Virus record (IMG/VR): IMGVR_UViG_3300042383_000943
Location: 1-22,111 of that record
Source of the DNA: a virus
DNA length: 22,111 bases
Strand: one strand, 5' to 3'
Shown piece by piece: positions 14,261 through 22,111 of the stretch. How positions within the stretch are numbered: position 1 is the first letter of the stretch; each line of letters opens with the position of its first letter. Below the pieces are notes generated by a model. The model had not been told where the DNA came from and did no database searches. It saw only the letters and a program-made list of their open reading frames with translations. The translations under genes and the position numbers were made by a program.

Positions 14261-15296
14261 GAAAAATATATACTTTTTTCATTGGCCCTCGCATCTAGGT
14301 GGGGCTGATACTAGATTAAAAGATCTAATAGAATTATTTGCTGAATCTAAAAAATATAACCTTTTTTGTATTCCTAATGATAACTTCCGATTAGAGGAAG
14401 AAAATATTGTAAATTTTTTAGAAAAAAATAATGTAAAGATTTTAACATGGGAAACATTACCAGAAAAAACAGATGGTTATGCTATAGCCTTTTGTAATTT
14501 TAGACTTTTCCAAGAAAGTCAAATGCTAGAAAAAATTCGTAATATCGGATTAAAATTTATATGGTCTAATGACATGATGTGGTCTTCACAGGAAGAGGTT
14601 AACGCTATTGAAAAAAATTTAGTTTCAGCAGTAATCTTTACTAGCAATTTTCATCAAAATCATTTAACAAAAATAAACCCCTTCTTTAAGAAGGTTCATA
14701 ATTATATTATTCCTAATTATTTTCATTCAGAAAATTATATAAAAACAAATAAAAAGCAACATCTTCTTGATAAATTTGTAATAGGAAAATTATCTAGAGC
14801 TGAATGGACTAAATATAGCGAGAATTTTCCATTATTTTATAAAAATATAAAAATACCAAATGCCCATTTTAGATTTATGGGTTGGGACGAAAAATTAAAT
14901 AAAAAATATTCATGGTTTGAATTTGGAGATAGTTTTGAACTATTGAAGGAAAAATCAGAAACAATTTTAGATTTTTTATCTCAATTAGACTTATACGTAT
15001 TTACTTGTCACCACAATTATATAGAAAATCAATCAAGATCAATTATTGAGGCACAATTAATGGGGGTACCATGTATAGTCCCAAATGAAGGTAATTTTCC
15101 AAATATGGTATGGCATGAAAGAAGTGGGTTTGTATATAAAAATATAGAAGAATGTTATGAATACATTTCCGAATTATATAATAATAAAAATTTGTTGAAA
15201 ATGTTTCAGCATAATTGTCAGAAAATAACCAAATTAATTTGGTCTGATAAAAAATCACAATTAGATTCCTGGGAAAATTTATTTAATTTATTATGA
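14259..15296 (+). CDS. Glycosyltransferase, GT-B fold (GT4-like)
   Basis: This 345-residue protein is a probable retaining GT4-type enzyme with two Rossmann-like halves. The N-terminus opens with IYFFHWPSHLGGADTRLKDL, the Gly-rich loop that contacts the acceptor. The nucleotide-sugar half shows an EX7E motif (Glu256 to Glu264, ENQSRSIIE), followed by AQLMGVPCIVPN and GNFPNMVWHERSGFVY, typical of the donor-binding region. It has no signal peptide or membrane helix, so it acts in the host cytoplasm. The stop overlaps the start of the next gene by 4 bases (ATGA), so both are probably co-translated. The donor sugar is not predictable. Substrates could be the phage fibres or a host surface glycan. 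The ATG is embedded in a hairpin and has no Shine-Dalgarno. Confidence 0.85.
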   Translation: MKNIYFFHWPSHLGGADTRLKDLIELFAESKKYNLFCIPNDNFRLEEENIVNFLEKNNVKILTWETLPEKTDGYAIAFCNFRLFQESQMLEKIRNIGLKFIWSNDMMWSSQEEVNAIEKNLVSAVIFTSNFHQNHLTKINPFFKKVHNYIIPNYFHSENYIKTNKKQHLLDKFVIGKLSRAEWTKYSENFPLFYKNIKIPNAHFRFMGWDEKLNKKYSWFEFGDSFELLKEKSETILDFLSQLDLYVFTCHHNYIENQSRSIIEAQLMGVPCIVPNEGNFPNMVWHERSGFVYKNIEECYEYISELYNNKNLLKMFQHNCQKITKLIWSDKKSQLDSWENLFNLL

Positions 15297-16078
15297 ACAA
15301 AAAATTTTGTTATTGGACAATTAGTTGGGGGGATTATGATTATATTGCGCAATCCATGATTAACTCTGCCAGAAATGTTGGTATCGATGATCATTTTTAT
15401 GCATTTACCGAGAAGCCCATTAAAAATTGTTTTAATATTAGTTTAAATAAAAATATTCAATTAGATCAATTACAATTTTTTAAATTTGAATATTTAGAAA
15501 AAGAAATTTTAAAATTAGACTATGATTATTTTGTATTTATAGATGCTGATCATTATTTTGTTCGTAAACCAGATATTAGTCCTTTAGATATTATTAAAGA
15601 TGACCCCTGGCATTCATTTCTTGAAAGCCCCATTAATCTTCCATCCACAAAAAGAAAAGATTGGTGGGGTGTGCCAAATATGGTTCTAGAAAAATTTTTT
15701 AGAAAAAACGGAGTAATGTCCAGAGAAATAAGAAATAGTAATGGCGGGTTTTGGATTGTAAAAAAAGAATTTATTTCGCAGGCTAGAATCCTAGCTTATG
15801 AATTTCACAATAAATTTAAAAAATATAATATAACTGTTCCAGAAGAAGTTTCTATTGCTTATCTCTCTCACCTAATGTCACCAATAATTGAGGATAGATT
15901 TTTAGAAAATTATACAAACTACTGGGCAAGCGATTGGACTGATAATTTTAAAGACATAGTACCTTTTAACAGGGAATGGGACTATGTGTCCTATATGACT
16001 TTAGAAAATATGCGCGTTAAACCAGCTATTGTTCACGCGATGAGAAGTAAAAACGCATTAATAAAAATGTCTAAATAG
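15293..16078 (+). CDS. Glycosyltransferase, GT-A fold with DxD motif
   Basis: This 261-residue protein resembles GT-A glycosyltransferases. The metal- and nucleotide-sugar-binding motif is DAD at 84-86 in the strand VFIDADHYFV, a typical position. It is preceded by FFKFEYLEKEILKLDYDYF, which resembles the helix leading to the DxD strand in GT8-like enzymes. Later features are DWWGVPN near 125, a SNGGFWIVKKEF acceptor-type loop near 150, and a C-terminal His in PAIVHAMRSKN that may be a metal ligand. No membrane segment is visible. The start overlaps the GT-B gene by 4 bases. At its end it converges on the next glycosyltransferase gene and overlaps it by 8 bases tail to tail. Family number and sugar are uncertain. 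Confidence 0.8.
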   Translation: MNKKFCYWTISWGDYDYIAQSMINSARNVGIDDHFYAFTEKPIKNCFNISLNKNIQLDQLQFFKFEYLEKEILKLDYDYFVFIDADHYFVRKPDISPLDIIKDDPWHSFLESPINLPSTKRKDWWGVPNMVLEKFFRKNGVMSREIRNSNGGFWIVKKEFISQARILAYEFHNKFKKYNITVPEEVSIAYLSHLMSPIIEDRFLENYTNYWASDWTDNFKDIVPFNREWDYVSYMTLENMRVKPAIVHAMRSKNALIKMSK

Positions 16079-16889
16079 TTTTTTTTTCTATAAATTTAAT
16101 AAACTCTTTAGAAAAAAATTTTTTGTATCCCCATAAATGTATTAAGCCGCCCTCAAACATTATTTTATAAACCATATCCCAATTTTCTTTTTCATGTGCT
16201 TTTAAATTAAGAGATTTAAAATCATATACTGGTTGAATATGATGATTATTAGAGTAATGTAAGGATAAGTTTACGAAGACTACTTGTTCCAAAAATACAG
16301 GTAATTCCCAATATCGAACTTGTTTTACAAGCGTGTCTTGTTTTTCTTCCAAATAATTTTTATGATTTTTACAATATTCTAGAACCAATTTCGCAGAATG
16401 GTTAATTGCGTTTACTGCATGACCGCCAATAATGGCGCAATTATATGTATGTAAATTATCATTAAATATTTTCTTTAATTCTGGAAAATTTTCTAACGCA
16501 TGTTTATATAAAAATTCATAATCTTTATTAGTTCTCCATGGTTCTGGGTGAAAACATATTAACTCATTATTGATAATTGGCTTTATTAGATCTTTTATCA
16601 TTATTACATCAAAATCAAAATGTAAAAATGGTTCATTTATTAGGCTAAATGCTAAAACTTTACCCAAACACCAAACATTATGTGGTAAAAAATCTAATTC
16701 TTTCTGATTAAAGACTCTGATTTCATCAAACTCAAAATTTTTTAATTTATCATAATGTTTTTCATCTGTATATAAAAGTGTTCTATATCCATGCTTTTTA
16801 ACGCTTTTAAGAGAAAGGTAAATTAAATTATTATCCAAATAATTTTCTTTTTTATTGTTATACCCCCAACAGCTATATACAATTTTCAT
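16071..16889 (-). CDS. Glycosyltransferase-like protein, GT-A fold with DFD motif
   Basis: This 272-residue protein is a probable GT-A glycosyltransferase. The opening strand [10 protein letters not shown] is followed by a [10 protein letters not shown] segment and by [20 protein letters not shown], ending in the DxD motif DFD (92-94), which should bind the metal and nucleotide sugar. [17 protein letters not shown] stretch near residue 150 resembles the acceptor-loop region. A C-terminal [10 protein letters not shown] supplies the His commonly placed late in these enzymes. It resembles the 15293 gene product in layout but not closely in sequence. Its start lies in the last codons of the upstream GT-B gene (4-base overlap), so the two are coupled, and it overlaps the plus-strand glycosyltransferase by 8 bases at its end. 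Confidence 0.75.
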   Translation of the reverse strand: MKIVYSCWGYNNKKENYLDNNLIYLSLKSVKKHGYRTLLYTDEKHYDKLKNFEFDEIRVFNQKELDFLPHNVWCLGKVLAFSLINEPFLHFDFDVIMIKDLIKPIINNELICFHPEPWRTNKDYEFLYKHALENFPELKKIFNDNLHTYNCAIIGGHAVNAINHSAKLVLEYCKNHKNYLEEKQDTLVKQVRYWELPVFLEQVVFVNLSLHYSNNHHIQPVYDFKSLNLKAHEKENWDMVYKIMFEGGLIHLWGYKKFFSKEFIKFIEKKTI

Positions 16890-18001
16890 CTAGGATATTC
16901 TTTACACAAAGGGCTCAGATTTGTCCCATCCTTATTTGTATACCATCCATTTTTTGTATATACATCAAGAACATCTTGAAAATATTTTTCATACATCAGC
17001 GCGACACGTTCTAATGAAAAATTTTCCCCCCACTTGCGACAATCTATAGGTTTAATTTTATCTATATTTTTAATAGCTTGCACAAAGTCTCCCATTGTAC
17101 GGCAACGATATCCGGTAATACCATGTAAATTATTTTCTGCAAAGCTACCCCAATCAGTAGTAATCGTTGGGGTGCCTGAAAGTAAATTTTCAATTTGGAC
17201 CCCACCAAATGGTTCCACATACATACTGGCAAGAAAGCTAGCACGGGCTTTCTTCATCAAACGCTTACGGGTTTCAACGTCAGCATAGCCAATATACTCA
17301 ACATGATCTGGCAATTTATAACCTTCTTCTTTTTGTCCAGCTATAACTAGTTTAACACCAGCAATTTGCGTAGCTTCAATCGCAATGTTGACGCCTTTGC
17401 CATTATAAACGCGACCTAAATAAAGAAAATAATCCTCTTTCTCGTCGCAATAGTCAAAATCTTCTAAATCAAAATAATTTGGGATAACAACTTCGTACCA
17501 ATCTTGGTTACATTGCCCTACATTTTTTAATCCACAATAAGCATGATAAATAGCGTAAGATTCAAAAATTTTCCAACGCGCCCAATGACCACCAGCATAT
17601 CCAATTCCAGGTTCTACGGTAATTAAATCGGAATGTGCGTCACAAATAGGTCTAACTCCAGATCCCCAAAATGGAAGTATAAAATCGTACTTTTGTTTTC
17701 TTTTGCCAACTTCTATAATAGCATTTCGAAAAAAAGTCTGATAAGCATGATCATTAGTATTAAATTTAAAAAAGTTATTTTTCCAATCATGAGATCCATA
17801 ACTAATTTCAAAATCACGGTTCGTTAATACTGTAACATGTTCATCACAAACGACATCCGAATCTTCATGGCCGTAATGAATAATCGTGTGCCCACGAGCC
17901 TTCATCATCTTACAAAATTTAACTACTTTTTGAGTATAAGCACACGCATTAAATTCTTTGCTACTAACAGTATGTGGAAGTCCTAATACATGAAATCTCA
18001 T
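16886..18001 (-). CDS. Glycosyltransferase, GT-B fold (GT4 family)
   Basis: This 371-residue protein is a GT4-like glycosyltransferase. The N-terminal half starts with [12 protein letters not shown] and contains acceptor-side segments including [19 protein letters not shown] at 130-148. The linker [11 protein letters not shown] (172-182) precedes the donor-binding half, which opens with [20 protein letters not shown], a typical diphosphate-binding entry. The EX7E motif is Glu263 to Glu271 (EPFGGVQIE), followed by [19 protein letters not shown], as in the family. The protein is soluble with no signal peptide. It has more balanced codon use than its neighbours and is better conserved in pattern, which may indicate a different origin from the two plus-strand enzymes. 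It is upstream of and overlaps the GT-A gene by 4 bases. No Shine-Dalgarno is seen. Confidence 0.9.
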   Translation of the reverse strand: MRFHVLGLPHTVSSKEFNACAYTQKVVKFCKMMKARGHTIIHYGHEDSDVVCDEHVTVLTNRDFEISYGSHDWKNNFFKFNTNDHAYQTFFRNAIIEVGKRKQKYDFILPFWGSGVRPICDAHSDLITVEPGIGYAGGHWARWKIFESYAIYHAYCGLKNVGQCNQDWYEVVIPNYFDLEDFDYCDEKEDYFLYLGRVYNGKGVNIAIEATQIAGVKLVIAGQKEEGYKLPDHVEYIGYADVETRKRLMKKARASFLASMYVEPFGGVQIENLLSGTPTITTDWGSFAENNLHGITGYRCRTMGDFVQAIKNIDKIKPIDCRKWGENFSLERVALMYEKYFQDVLDVYTKNGWYTNKDGTNLSPLCKEYPR

Positions 18002-18037
18002 ATTAATTATTATATGAGTTTATGTATTTTATATAAA

Positions 18038-18259
18038 TTAATTTAATGGATCGTCAGAGAAAGTATCTGTATTAGAATTATAATATTTTCCAATATAGCT
18101 GTCTGAATATTCTATATTGGGAAGACAAACTTCTCTAACTTCATAATAAGTTTTCGTATTATAATCAAAAGATTGGTAAACCGAATCAGTTTGTTCATCA
18201 GTTGAGTATCTTAATAATTTATAATTTTTATTTTGATCGAATATTCCGTATAGTCTCAT
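18038..18259 (-). CDS. Small fibre-associated protein (73 aa)
   Basis: This small protein of unknown family starts 4 bases after the stop of the 565-residue collagen-like fibre gene. It is rich in Tyr, Asp and Ser. Its C-terminal signature KYYNSNTDTFSDDP mirrors the YKTYDPETNSF of the 78-residue protein at 2775-3011, which also directly follows a collagen-like fibre gene. The pairing suggests a fibre chaperone or tip component that is duplicated with its fibre; the evidence is synteny and this short motif. The rest of the two proteins is too divergent to align by eye. Its ATG has no Shine-Dalgarno, so it may be translated by re-initiation after the fibre gene. Confidence 0.68.
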   Translation of the reverse strand: MRLYGIFDQNKNYKLLRYSTDEQTDSVYQSFDYNTKTYYEVREVCLPNIEYSDSYIGKYYNSNTDTFSDDPLN

Positions 18260-18263
18260 AATA

Positions 18264-19961
18264 TTAGTTTAATCTTGTTATATAAACTCTTGGGCTTGTA
18301 CTATCTTCAGTAGAAGGGTAAGGATTGTTTATGCTTGGATTTAATTGAACAGCATAGAAACCTGCACTTGCAACATCAATTATAGCAGAGTTTGACCAAG
18401 CTTTTTCAGCGCTTTCTGTGCCGCTTTGACCATTAAGAACTTCTCTTCCTAATAAAGTTACTAAAGTTAAAGCTCCATTATTGGTAGAAGATGATGCTAT
18501 TTTTATTTTAAATTGACAGTTACTATGCGCATCATAAGTTTGATAAAATACCGTTATTAAATAGTCGCCAGCAACTTTAATATTAATTCTATTATTATCT
18601 ATATCAAATGTATTAGTATCTGTATTAAATACGGTACTTGTAAGCGGCATTGTTGTATCAGTATTATTTGAGACATTGGTTAAACTTGAGTCCCATGCAA
18701 AACATGCTGATGCATTAGTGACTCCAGGACCTGTCGCTCCAGTTGCACCCTGTGATCCAGCTGTTCCTGTCGCGCCAGTTGCTCCCGCGCTACCAGTTTC
18801 ACCTGTAGCTCCAGTCGCACCATTTGCGCCAGCTGTTCCTGTCGCGCCAGTTGCTCCCGCGCTACCAGTTTCACCTGTAGCTCCAGTCGCACCATTTGCG
18901 CCAGCAGTTCCTGTCGCGCCAGTTGCTCCAGCGCTACCAGTATTACCAGTTGCGCCTGTTAAGCCCGTAGCTCCTTGGGGGCCAGGTGCGCCTGATAAAC
19001 TTATTGCCCAAGAAGTATATGGCCCACCAGATCCAGTTATAGAAGTTACATTTACAACAAGAGTTGTTCCAGAATAACTAGTTACTGTACCTTCCATTTT
19101 ATTGGAAGCATCATAAGCTATTATAACTACTTGCCCAATGCTAAGTGCTAAACCGCTATCTACTGTAAACGTTTTAGATCCAGTTCCAATAGATTCGCTA
19201 GTAGTTGATGTTGTAGTGTATTTATCTCCAGATAATCCAGAAGCGCCCGTCGCTCCAGTTGCACCATTATTTCCAGCAGGGCCAGTTGCTCCAGTTGCAC
19301 CATTACTTCCAGCGGGGCCAGTTGTTCCAGTTGCACCATTACTTCCAGCGGGGCCAGTTGCTCCTGTCGAACCATCTACTCCAGCAGGACCTGTAGCTCC
19401 TGTAGAACCATTACTTCCAGCAGGGCCTGTAGCTCCTTGTGGACCAGTTGCTCCCAAAGCCCCACCTCCAGCAATCACAGTTCCTTGTGGCAATACAACT
19501 GAATTACCACTAGAACTAATAGAAGCTTGTCCTAAATAAAGTGTTCCACTTGCTAGATAAAGGTCTTTAAATGGTTTATCAATAGTTCCTAAATCATAAG
19601 TACCGCTTGTTGATGGAATAATATTTTGAGCAAGTCCACTTAAGTCATTTGCAGAAATTAGTCCATGATTATTTAATGTTGGTCTTACTCTAAAGTTCCA
19701 GGTTCCACTAACAGTTCCAGTCCCCTCTATAAATTGAACATCAGCGCCAGAAAAAATAAAGCTATCAGCTAGAAAAGTTTTTTCGCCACTGATAACTTGG
19801 TCACCAGTTGCGTAAAAAAGTCCTGTAGGGATTGGACCTGTTGCGCCTGTAATCCCAATGCCTTGTGGGCCAGTAGCGCCCAATGGGCCTGTTGCCCCAA
19901 CTGGCCCAGTCGCGCCACTTGGTCCTGTTTGTAATGGATAAATTTCTGATAGTAATGCCAT
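18264..19961 (-). CDS. Collagen-like tail fibre protein with C1q-like end (565 aa)
   Basis: This modular fibre alternates Gly-X-Y rods with beta domains. A first collagen-like segment covers residues ~13-45. The cassette [16 protein letters not shown] (~48-63) follows, then FIFSGADV and a [10 protein letters not shown] repeat piece. A long collagen-like rod spans ~166-240, with five 12-residue units ([12 protein letters not shown] type). Next, ~244-323 is a beta module ([20 protein letters not shown] ... [21 protein letters not shown]) of a kind seen in many phage fibres. A third rod (~324-413) has two exact copies of a 24-residue unit. The C-terminus (~417-565) is a C1q/TNF-like jelly roll ([21 protein letters not shown], closing with PRVYITRLN). 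Probably trimeric and host-binding. It is followed by the 73-residue partner. Confidence 0.85.
   Translation of the reverse strand: MALLSEIYPLQTGPSGATGPVGATGPLGATGPQGIGITGATGPIPTGLFYATGDQVISGEKTFLADSFIFSGADVQFIEGTGTVSGTWNFRVRPTLNNHGLISANDLSGLAQNIIPSTSGTYDLGTIDKPFKDLYLASGTLYLGQASISSSGNSVVLPQGTVIAGGGALGATGPQGATGPAGSNGSTGATGPAGVDGSTGATGPAGSNGATGTTGPAGSNGATGATGPAGNNGATGATGASGLSGDKYTTTSTTSESIGTGSKTFTVDSGLALSIGQVVIIAYDASNKMEGTVTSYSGTTLVVNVTSITGSGGPYTSWAISLSGAPGPQGATGLTGATGNTGSAGATGATGTAGANGATGATGETGSAGATGATGTAGANGATGATGETGSAGATGATGTAGSQGATGATGPGVTNASACFAWDSSLTNVSNNTDTTMPLTSTVFNTDTNTFDIDNNRINIKVAGDYLITVFYQTYDAHSNCQFKIKIASSSTNNGALTLVTLLGREVLNGQSGTESAEKAWSNSAIIDVASAGFYAVQLNPSINNPYPSTEDSTSPRVYITRLN
18760..18946. 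repeat. 72-bp tandem repeat in a collagen-like rod
   Basis: Two identical 72-base units (18760-18831 and 18832-18903) encode the same 24 Gly-X-Y residues ([20 protein letters not shown] then ATGT). A third, partly diverged unit follows to about 18946. Exact identity between units, including silent positions, points to recent duplication or gene conversion. Confidence 0.85.
19261..19440. repeat. Five 36-bp tandem repeats in a collagen-like rod
   Basis: Units start at 19261, 19297, 19333, 19369 and 19405 and each encode 12 residues of the [12 protein letters not shown] type. They differ by a few substitutions, so they are older than the exact 72-base copies in the same gene. Confidence 0.8.
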
Positions 19962-19980
19962 ATTATTATTTACACTTTGA

Positions 19981-22065
19981 TTATGCTAATTTTGTTATTA
20001 TAATTTCTGGGGGCCCCGAATTTCCAAGGCTGGCCATATTTAAAGTATCGTCATCAGATGGAAAAGGATTAACATCTGGATTAAAATCAGTACCATTATG
20101 ATTTATATCAAGCCAAACTTGTGTATTTGACTGAGTAACATGAAGAATTGCATTTCCATGTAAGATACGGTCTATAAAATTCTCACTAACGCCTCCACCG
20201 CCACTTCTAAAATCAACAATTGGTTGCACTAAACTATCTGTAGGACCATCTTTCTTCCAAAGTCTTACAATAAGATTTAAACCTTCTGGAAGATCATATA
20301 AATGGATATTCGCATCAATTTTATAATATCCAGGTTTCTTAATTGTTAAATATTGTGTAGAACGATTTCCTGGATTTGTAATAGGGCCAAATGTTTCCGT
20401 ATCTGTATTTATAATCTGATGATTAAATGGAATACGATTTAAATTTAATAAATTTGCATAACCTCCTGTTTCATCACTAGACCATACAGCTTTATAAAGT
20501 TTAATTGTAGGATAAGTTAATCCGTTCCATGGAACAAATTTCCAGCCAACGGTTGAATCAGTATAAATGAGTGAGAACGTTCCTGATACATCGCAAGTTA
20601 AATTTTCTGCCGTGCTATCGATATTAGCGCCGTTGCGAGCGATAATTAAATTATTACCATTATTTTTATTAAAGGTAATATTTACAAATGATCCTACGGC
20701 TGGAGAACTTGGAAGTGTTGCGGTAATTGCTCCTGCAGAAGAATTAAATATATACCCCTCATTAGAGGTTAATGTTTGGCTTGTTGTAATTTCTGTATAA
20801 TTAAAATCAGATCCGCTAGCCCCAGTTGGGCCTTGTACACCTGTTGCTCCTGTAGCTCCAGACCCTGTTGCCCCTGTAGCTCCATCATTACCAGATAATC
20901 CGGTTGCGCCAGTTGATCCTGTCGCCCCTGTAGCGCCAGAACCTGTCGCGCCAGTTGCACCTTGTGTTCCAGTATTACCAGTCGCACCAGTTGCGCCTTG
21001 TTCTCCAGTGTTTCCAGTTGCTCCAGTCGCACCTTGTGCTCCAGTATTACCAGTTGCTCCAGTTGCGCCTTGTTCTCCAGTGTTTCCAGTCGCACCAGTT
21101 GCGCCTTGTTCTCCAGTATTACCAGTTGCTCCAGTTGCGCCTTGTAAACCTGTATTACCTGTCGCGCCTTGTAAACCAGAAGGGCCTGTCGCACCAGTTG
21201 CGCCTTGTGAACCTGCAGTTGCTTCTCCGCTTAATAATACTCCCGTACCATTTATCATTGGACGGCTGTTAAATTGTGAAAAACCGCTTACGCGTAAATT
21301 ATTATTTGTTAAAATAACATCTGCGCCAGAAAAAATATAACTGTCTGCATAAAAAGTCTTTGATCCACTAATAACTTGCTGACCAGTAACATATACAACA
21401 TTATTAGGAATTGGCCCTGTTGAACCAATTTGTCCAGTAGCACCAGTTGAACCCTGCCCACCTATTGGTCCAGTAGCTCCCGTGGCACCACCTGGATCCC
21501 CTTGAAGACCTGTCGCGCCAGTTTGTCCAGCTGGGCCAGTAGCACCAGTAGCTCCAGAGCCCGTAGCGCCAGTTAACCCTGTCGCACCTTGAGATCCCGT
21601 TAGTCCAGTCGAACCAGTGGCTCCAGTTGAGCCTACACCCGTAGCGCCAGTTAACCCTGTCGCACCTTGAGATCCCGTTAGTCCAGTCGAACCAGTGGCT
21701 CCAGTAGCACCTATGCCCCCTGCGATTCCAGTTGATCCAGTTGGACCTTGAGAGCCAGTTGCGCCAGTAGATCCCGTTAAGCCAGTAAACCCAGTTGGTC
21801 CAGATAATCCTGTCGCTCCAGTCGCTCCAGTAATTTGACCTACTACATCCCAACTATTTCCATCCCAAATGTATAATTGACCATTTTGTTCAACAATATA
21901 AGCATCTCCTATAGAGTTTCCGCTATTAGGTAAATTAGATACTAATGGAACGCTACCCTTAATTACAATTCCTGGTCCTGGGGTCCCCTGTGGTCCAGTA
22001 GCTCCAGTTGCCCCTGGCTCGCCTTGTGCTCCACGTTCTTCTATAATAATTGGTATTTCGCTCAT
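19981..22065 (-). CDS. Large collagen-like tail fibre protein with C1q-like end (694 aa)
   Basis: This is the largest fibre protein in the window. After a short acidic start and a few Gly-X-Y triplets (12-31), a small domain (~32-78, [34 protein letters not shown]) resembles the N-terminal beta module common in phage fibres. A rod (~80-219) follows, then the cassette [16 protein letters not shown] near 221-236, FIFSGADV, and [15 protein letters not shown] (~266-280). A second rod (~281-416) contains six 12-residue units of [12 protein letters not shown] type. A beta domain (~418-515, [19 protein letters not shown] ... GWKFVPW) is shared with the 404-residue fibre. The end (~515-694) is C1q-like ([15 protein letters not shown], closing with PEIIITKLA). 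AAGGA lies 9 bases before the ATG. Fibre block B is transcribed from here toward the 565-residue gene, with a 19-base gap. Confidence 0.87.
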   Translation of the reverse strand: MSEIPIIIEERGAQGEPGATGATGPQGTPGPGIVIKGSVPLVSNLPNSGNSIGDAYIVEQNGQLYIWDGNSWDVVGQITGATGATGLSGPTGFTGLTGSTGATGSQGPTGSTGIAGGIGATGATGSTGLTGSQGATGLTGATGVGSTGATGSTGLTGSQGATGLTGATGSGATGATGPAGQTGATGLQGDPGGATGATGPIGGQGSTGATGQIGSTGPIPNNVVYVTGQQVISGSKTFYADSYIFSGADVILTNNNLRVSGFSQFNSRPMINGTGVLLSGEATAGSQGATGATGPSGLQGATGNTGLQGATGATGNTGEQGATGATGNTGEQGATGATGNTGAQGATGATGNTGEQGATGATGNTGTQGATGATGSGATGATGSTGATGLSGNDGATGATGSGATGATGVQGPTGASGSDFNYTEITTSQTLTSNEGYIFNSSAGAITATLPSSPAVGSFVNITFNKNNGNNLIIARNGANIDSTAENLTCDVSGTFSLIYTDSTVGWKFVPWNGLTYPTIKLYKAVWSSDETGGYANLLNLNRIPFNHQIINTDTETFGPITNPGNRSTQYLTIKKPGYYKIDANIHLYDLPEGLNLIVRLWKKDGPTDSLVQPIVDFRSGGGGVSENFIDRILHGNAILHVTQSNTQVWLDINHNGTDFNPDVNPFPSDDDTLNMASLGNSGPPEIIITKLA
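20957..21172. repeat. Six 36-bp tandem repeats in a collagen-like rod
   Basis: Units start at 20957, 20993, 21029, 21065, 21101 and 21137. Each encodes a 12-residue [12 protein letters not shown] unit in which the residue before Gln varies (Leu, Glu, Ala, Thr). The regular period could allow rod length to change by slippage or recombination. Confidence 0.82.
21560..21705. repeat. 68-bp direct repeat, 78-bp spacing, in the large fibre gene
   Basis: Two identical 68-base segments (21560-21627 and 21638-21705) are separated by 10 bases. They encode the same Gly-X-Y block ([18 protein letters not shown]). The identity at silent positions suggests a recent duplication. Confidence 0.8.
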
Positions 22066-22068
22066 ATT

Positions 22069-22111
22069 TTATAATCCTTCAGTTACATCATCTACAATTG
22101 GAAAACGTCCT
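22069..22111 (-). CDS. C-terminal end of an upstream gene (partial)
   Basis: The last 13 codons and a TAA stop (22071-22069) of a minus-strand gene are visible at the right edge, reading GRFPIVDDVTEGL. The stop lies 3 bases before the ATG of the 694-residue fibre gene, the tight spacing used across both fibre blocks. The embedded GAAGGA (22080-22075) also serves as Shine-Dalgarno for that fibre gene. Too little is visible to name a product; a structural gene is likely by position. Confidence 0.5.
   Translation of the reverse strand, partial: GRFPIVDDVTEGL

Noticed and set aside
16071-16100. T-run and weak inverted repeat at the convergent glycosyltransferase ends as a terminator
   Set aside because: The stem would be about 4 base pairs with a 9-base A loop and lies within coding sequence.
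18026-18033. TATAAAAT on the minus strand 25 bases before the GT-B start as a late promoter
   Set aside because: It matches only 6 of 8 bases of the T4-type box, and such AT strings are common here.
20957-21172. Regular 36-bp periodicity resembling a CRISPR array
   Set aside because: Units are contiguous without unique spacers, are in frame, and encode 12-residue collagen-like units.
18676-21340. Long plus-strand frames encoding Pro-Val-Ala-Pro repeats
   Set aside because: They are antisense readings of the Gly-X-Y collagen codons of the minus-strand fibre genes; their composition follows from the repeat and they have no independent start context.
20769-21853. Minus-strand frames rich in Gln/Leu or Trp/Asn inside the collagen-like rods
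   Set aside because: They are frame-shifted readings of the 36-base repeats within the 694-residue fibre gene, which has full-length coding support.

Overview
The window looks like a stretch of the late region of a tailed double-stranded DNA bacteriophage (Caudoviricetes). The evidence is a large terminase subunit (7236-9140), a portal protein (5289-7193), a phage-type sigma factor, PhoH and Hsp20 genes, and two blocks of collagen-like, modular fibre genes. The DNA is AT-rich and almost fully coding, with overlapping or abutting genes and no gene-free stretch above about 110 bases. No tRNA, rRNA, CRISPR array, transposase or integrase was seen. The host cannot be named. PhoH plus Hsp20 is a frequent combination in aquatic phages, and most genes lack a Shine-Dalgarno sequence, which would fit a host that initiates largely without it (for example Bacteroidota or Cyanobacteria); both points are inference.

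Layout from left to right. 1-5287 (minus strand): fibre block A with six genes, the leftmost running off the window. They share interchangeable modules: a short fibre-head module, a TGxQxIsGxKtF cassette, a collagen-like segment, a beta-rich domain and C-terminal receptor-type domains. 5289-12305 (minus strand): a packaging and late-expression block. In transcription order it holds a zinc-ribbon protein, a sigma-70-like factor with a four-cysteine cluster, a helical HTH-like protein (candidate small terminase), a zinc-finger/ERCC4 nuclease, the large terminase and the portal. It leads directly into fibre block A. 12392-14218: a zincin-type metallopeptidase (plus), PhoH (minus) and Hsp20 (plus). 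14259-18001: four glycosyltransferases in mirror-image pairs, GT-B then GT-A on the plus strand meeting GT-A then GT-B on the minus strand. 18038-22111 (minus strand): fibre block B, with two long collagen-like fibre proteins carrying C1q-like ends, a 73-residue partner, and the last codons of another gene at the right edge.

How it may work together. The sigma factor and zinc-ribbon protein probably help switch on late genes; a TATAAATA octamer resembling the T4 late promoter lies 55 bases before the operon. The ERCC4-type nuclease overlaps the terminase gene and may clear branched DNA before or during packaging, as T4 endonuclease VII does. The fibre blocks build host-binding fibres, and the adjacent glycosyltransferases may decorate the Thr-rich Gly-X-Y repeats or act on the host surface. 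No major capsid, prohead protease or tail tube gene follows the portal in this window, so the head genes must lie elsewhere.
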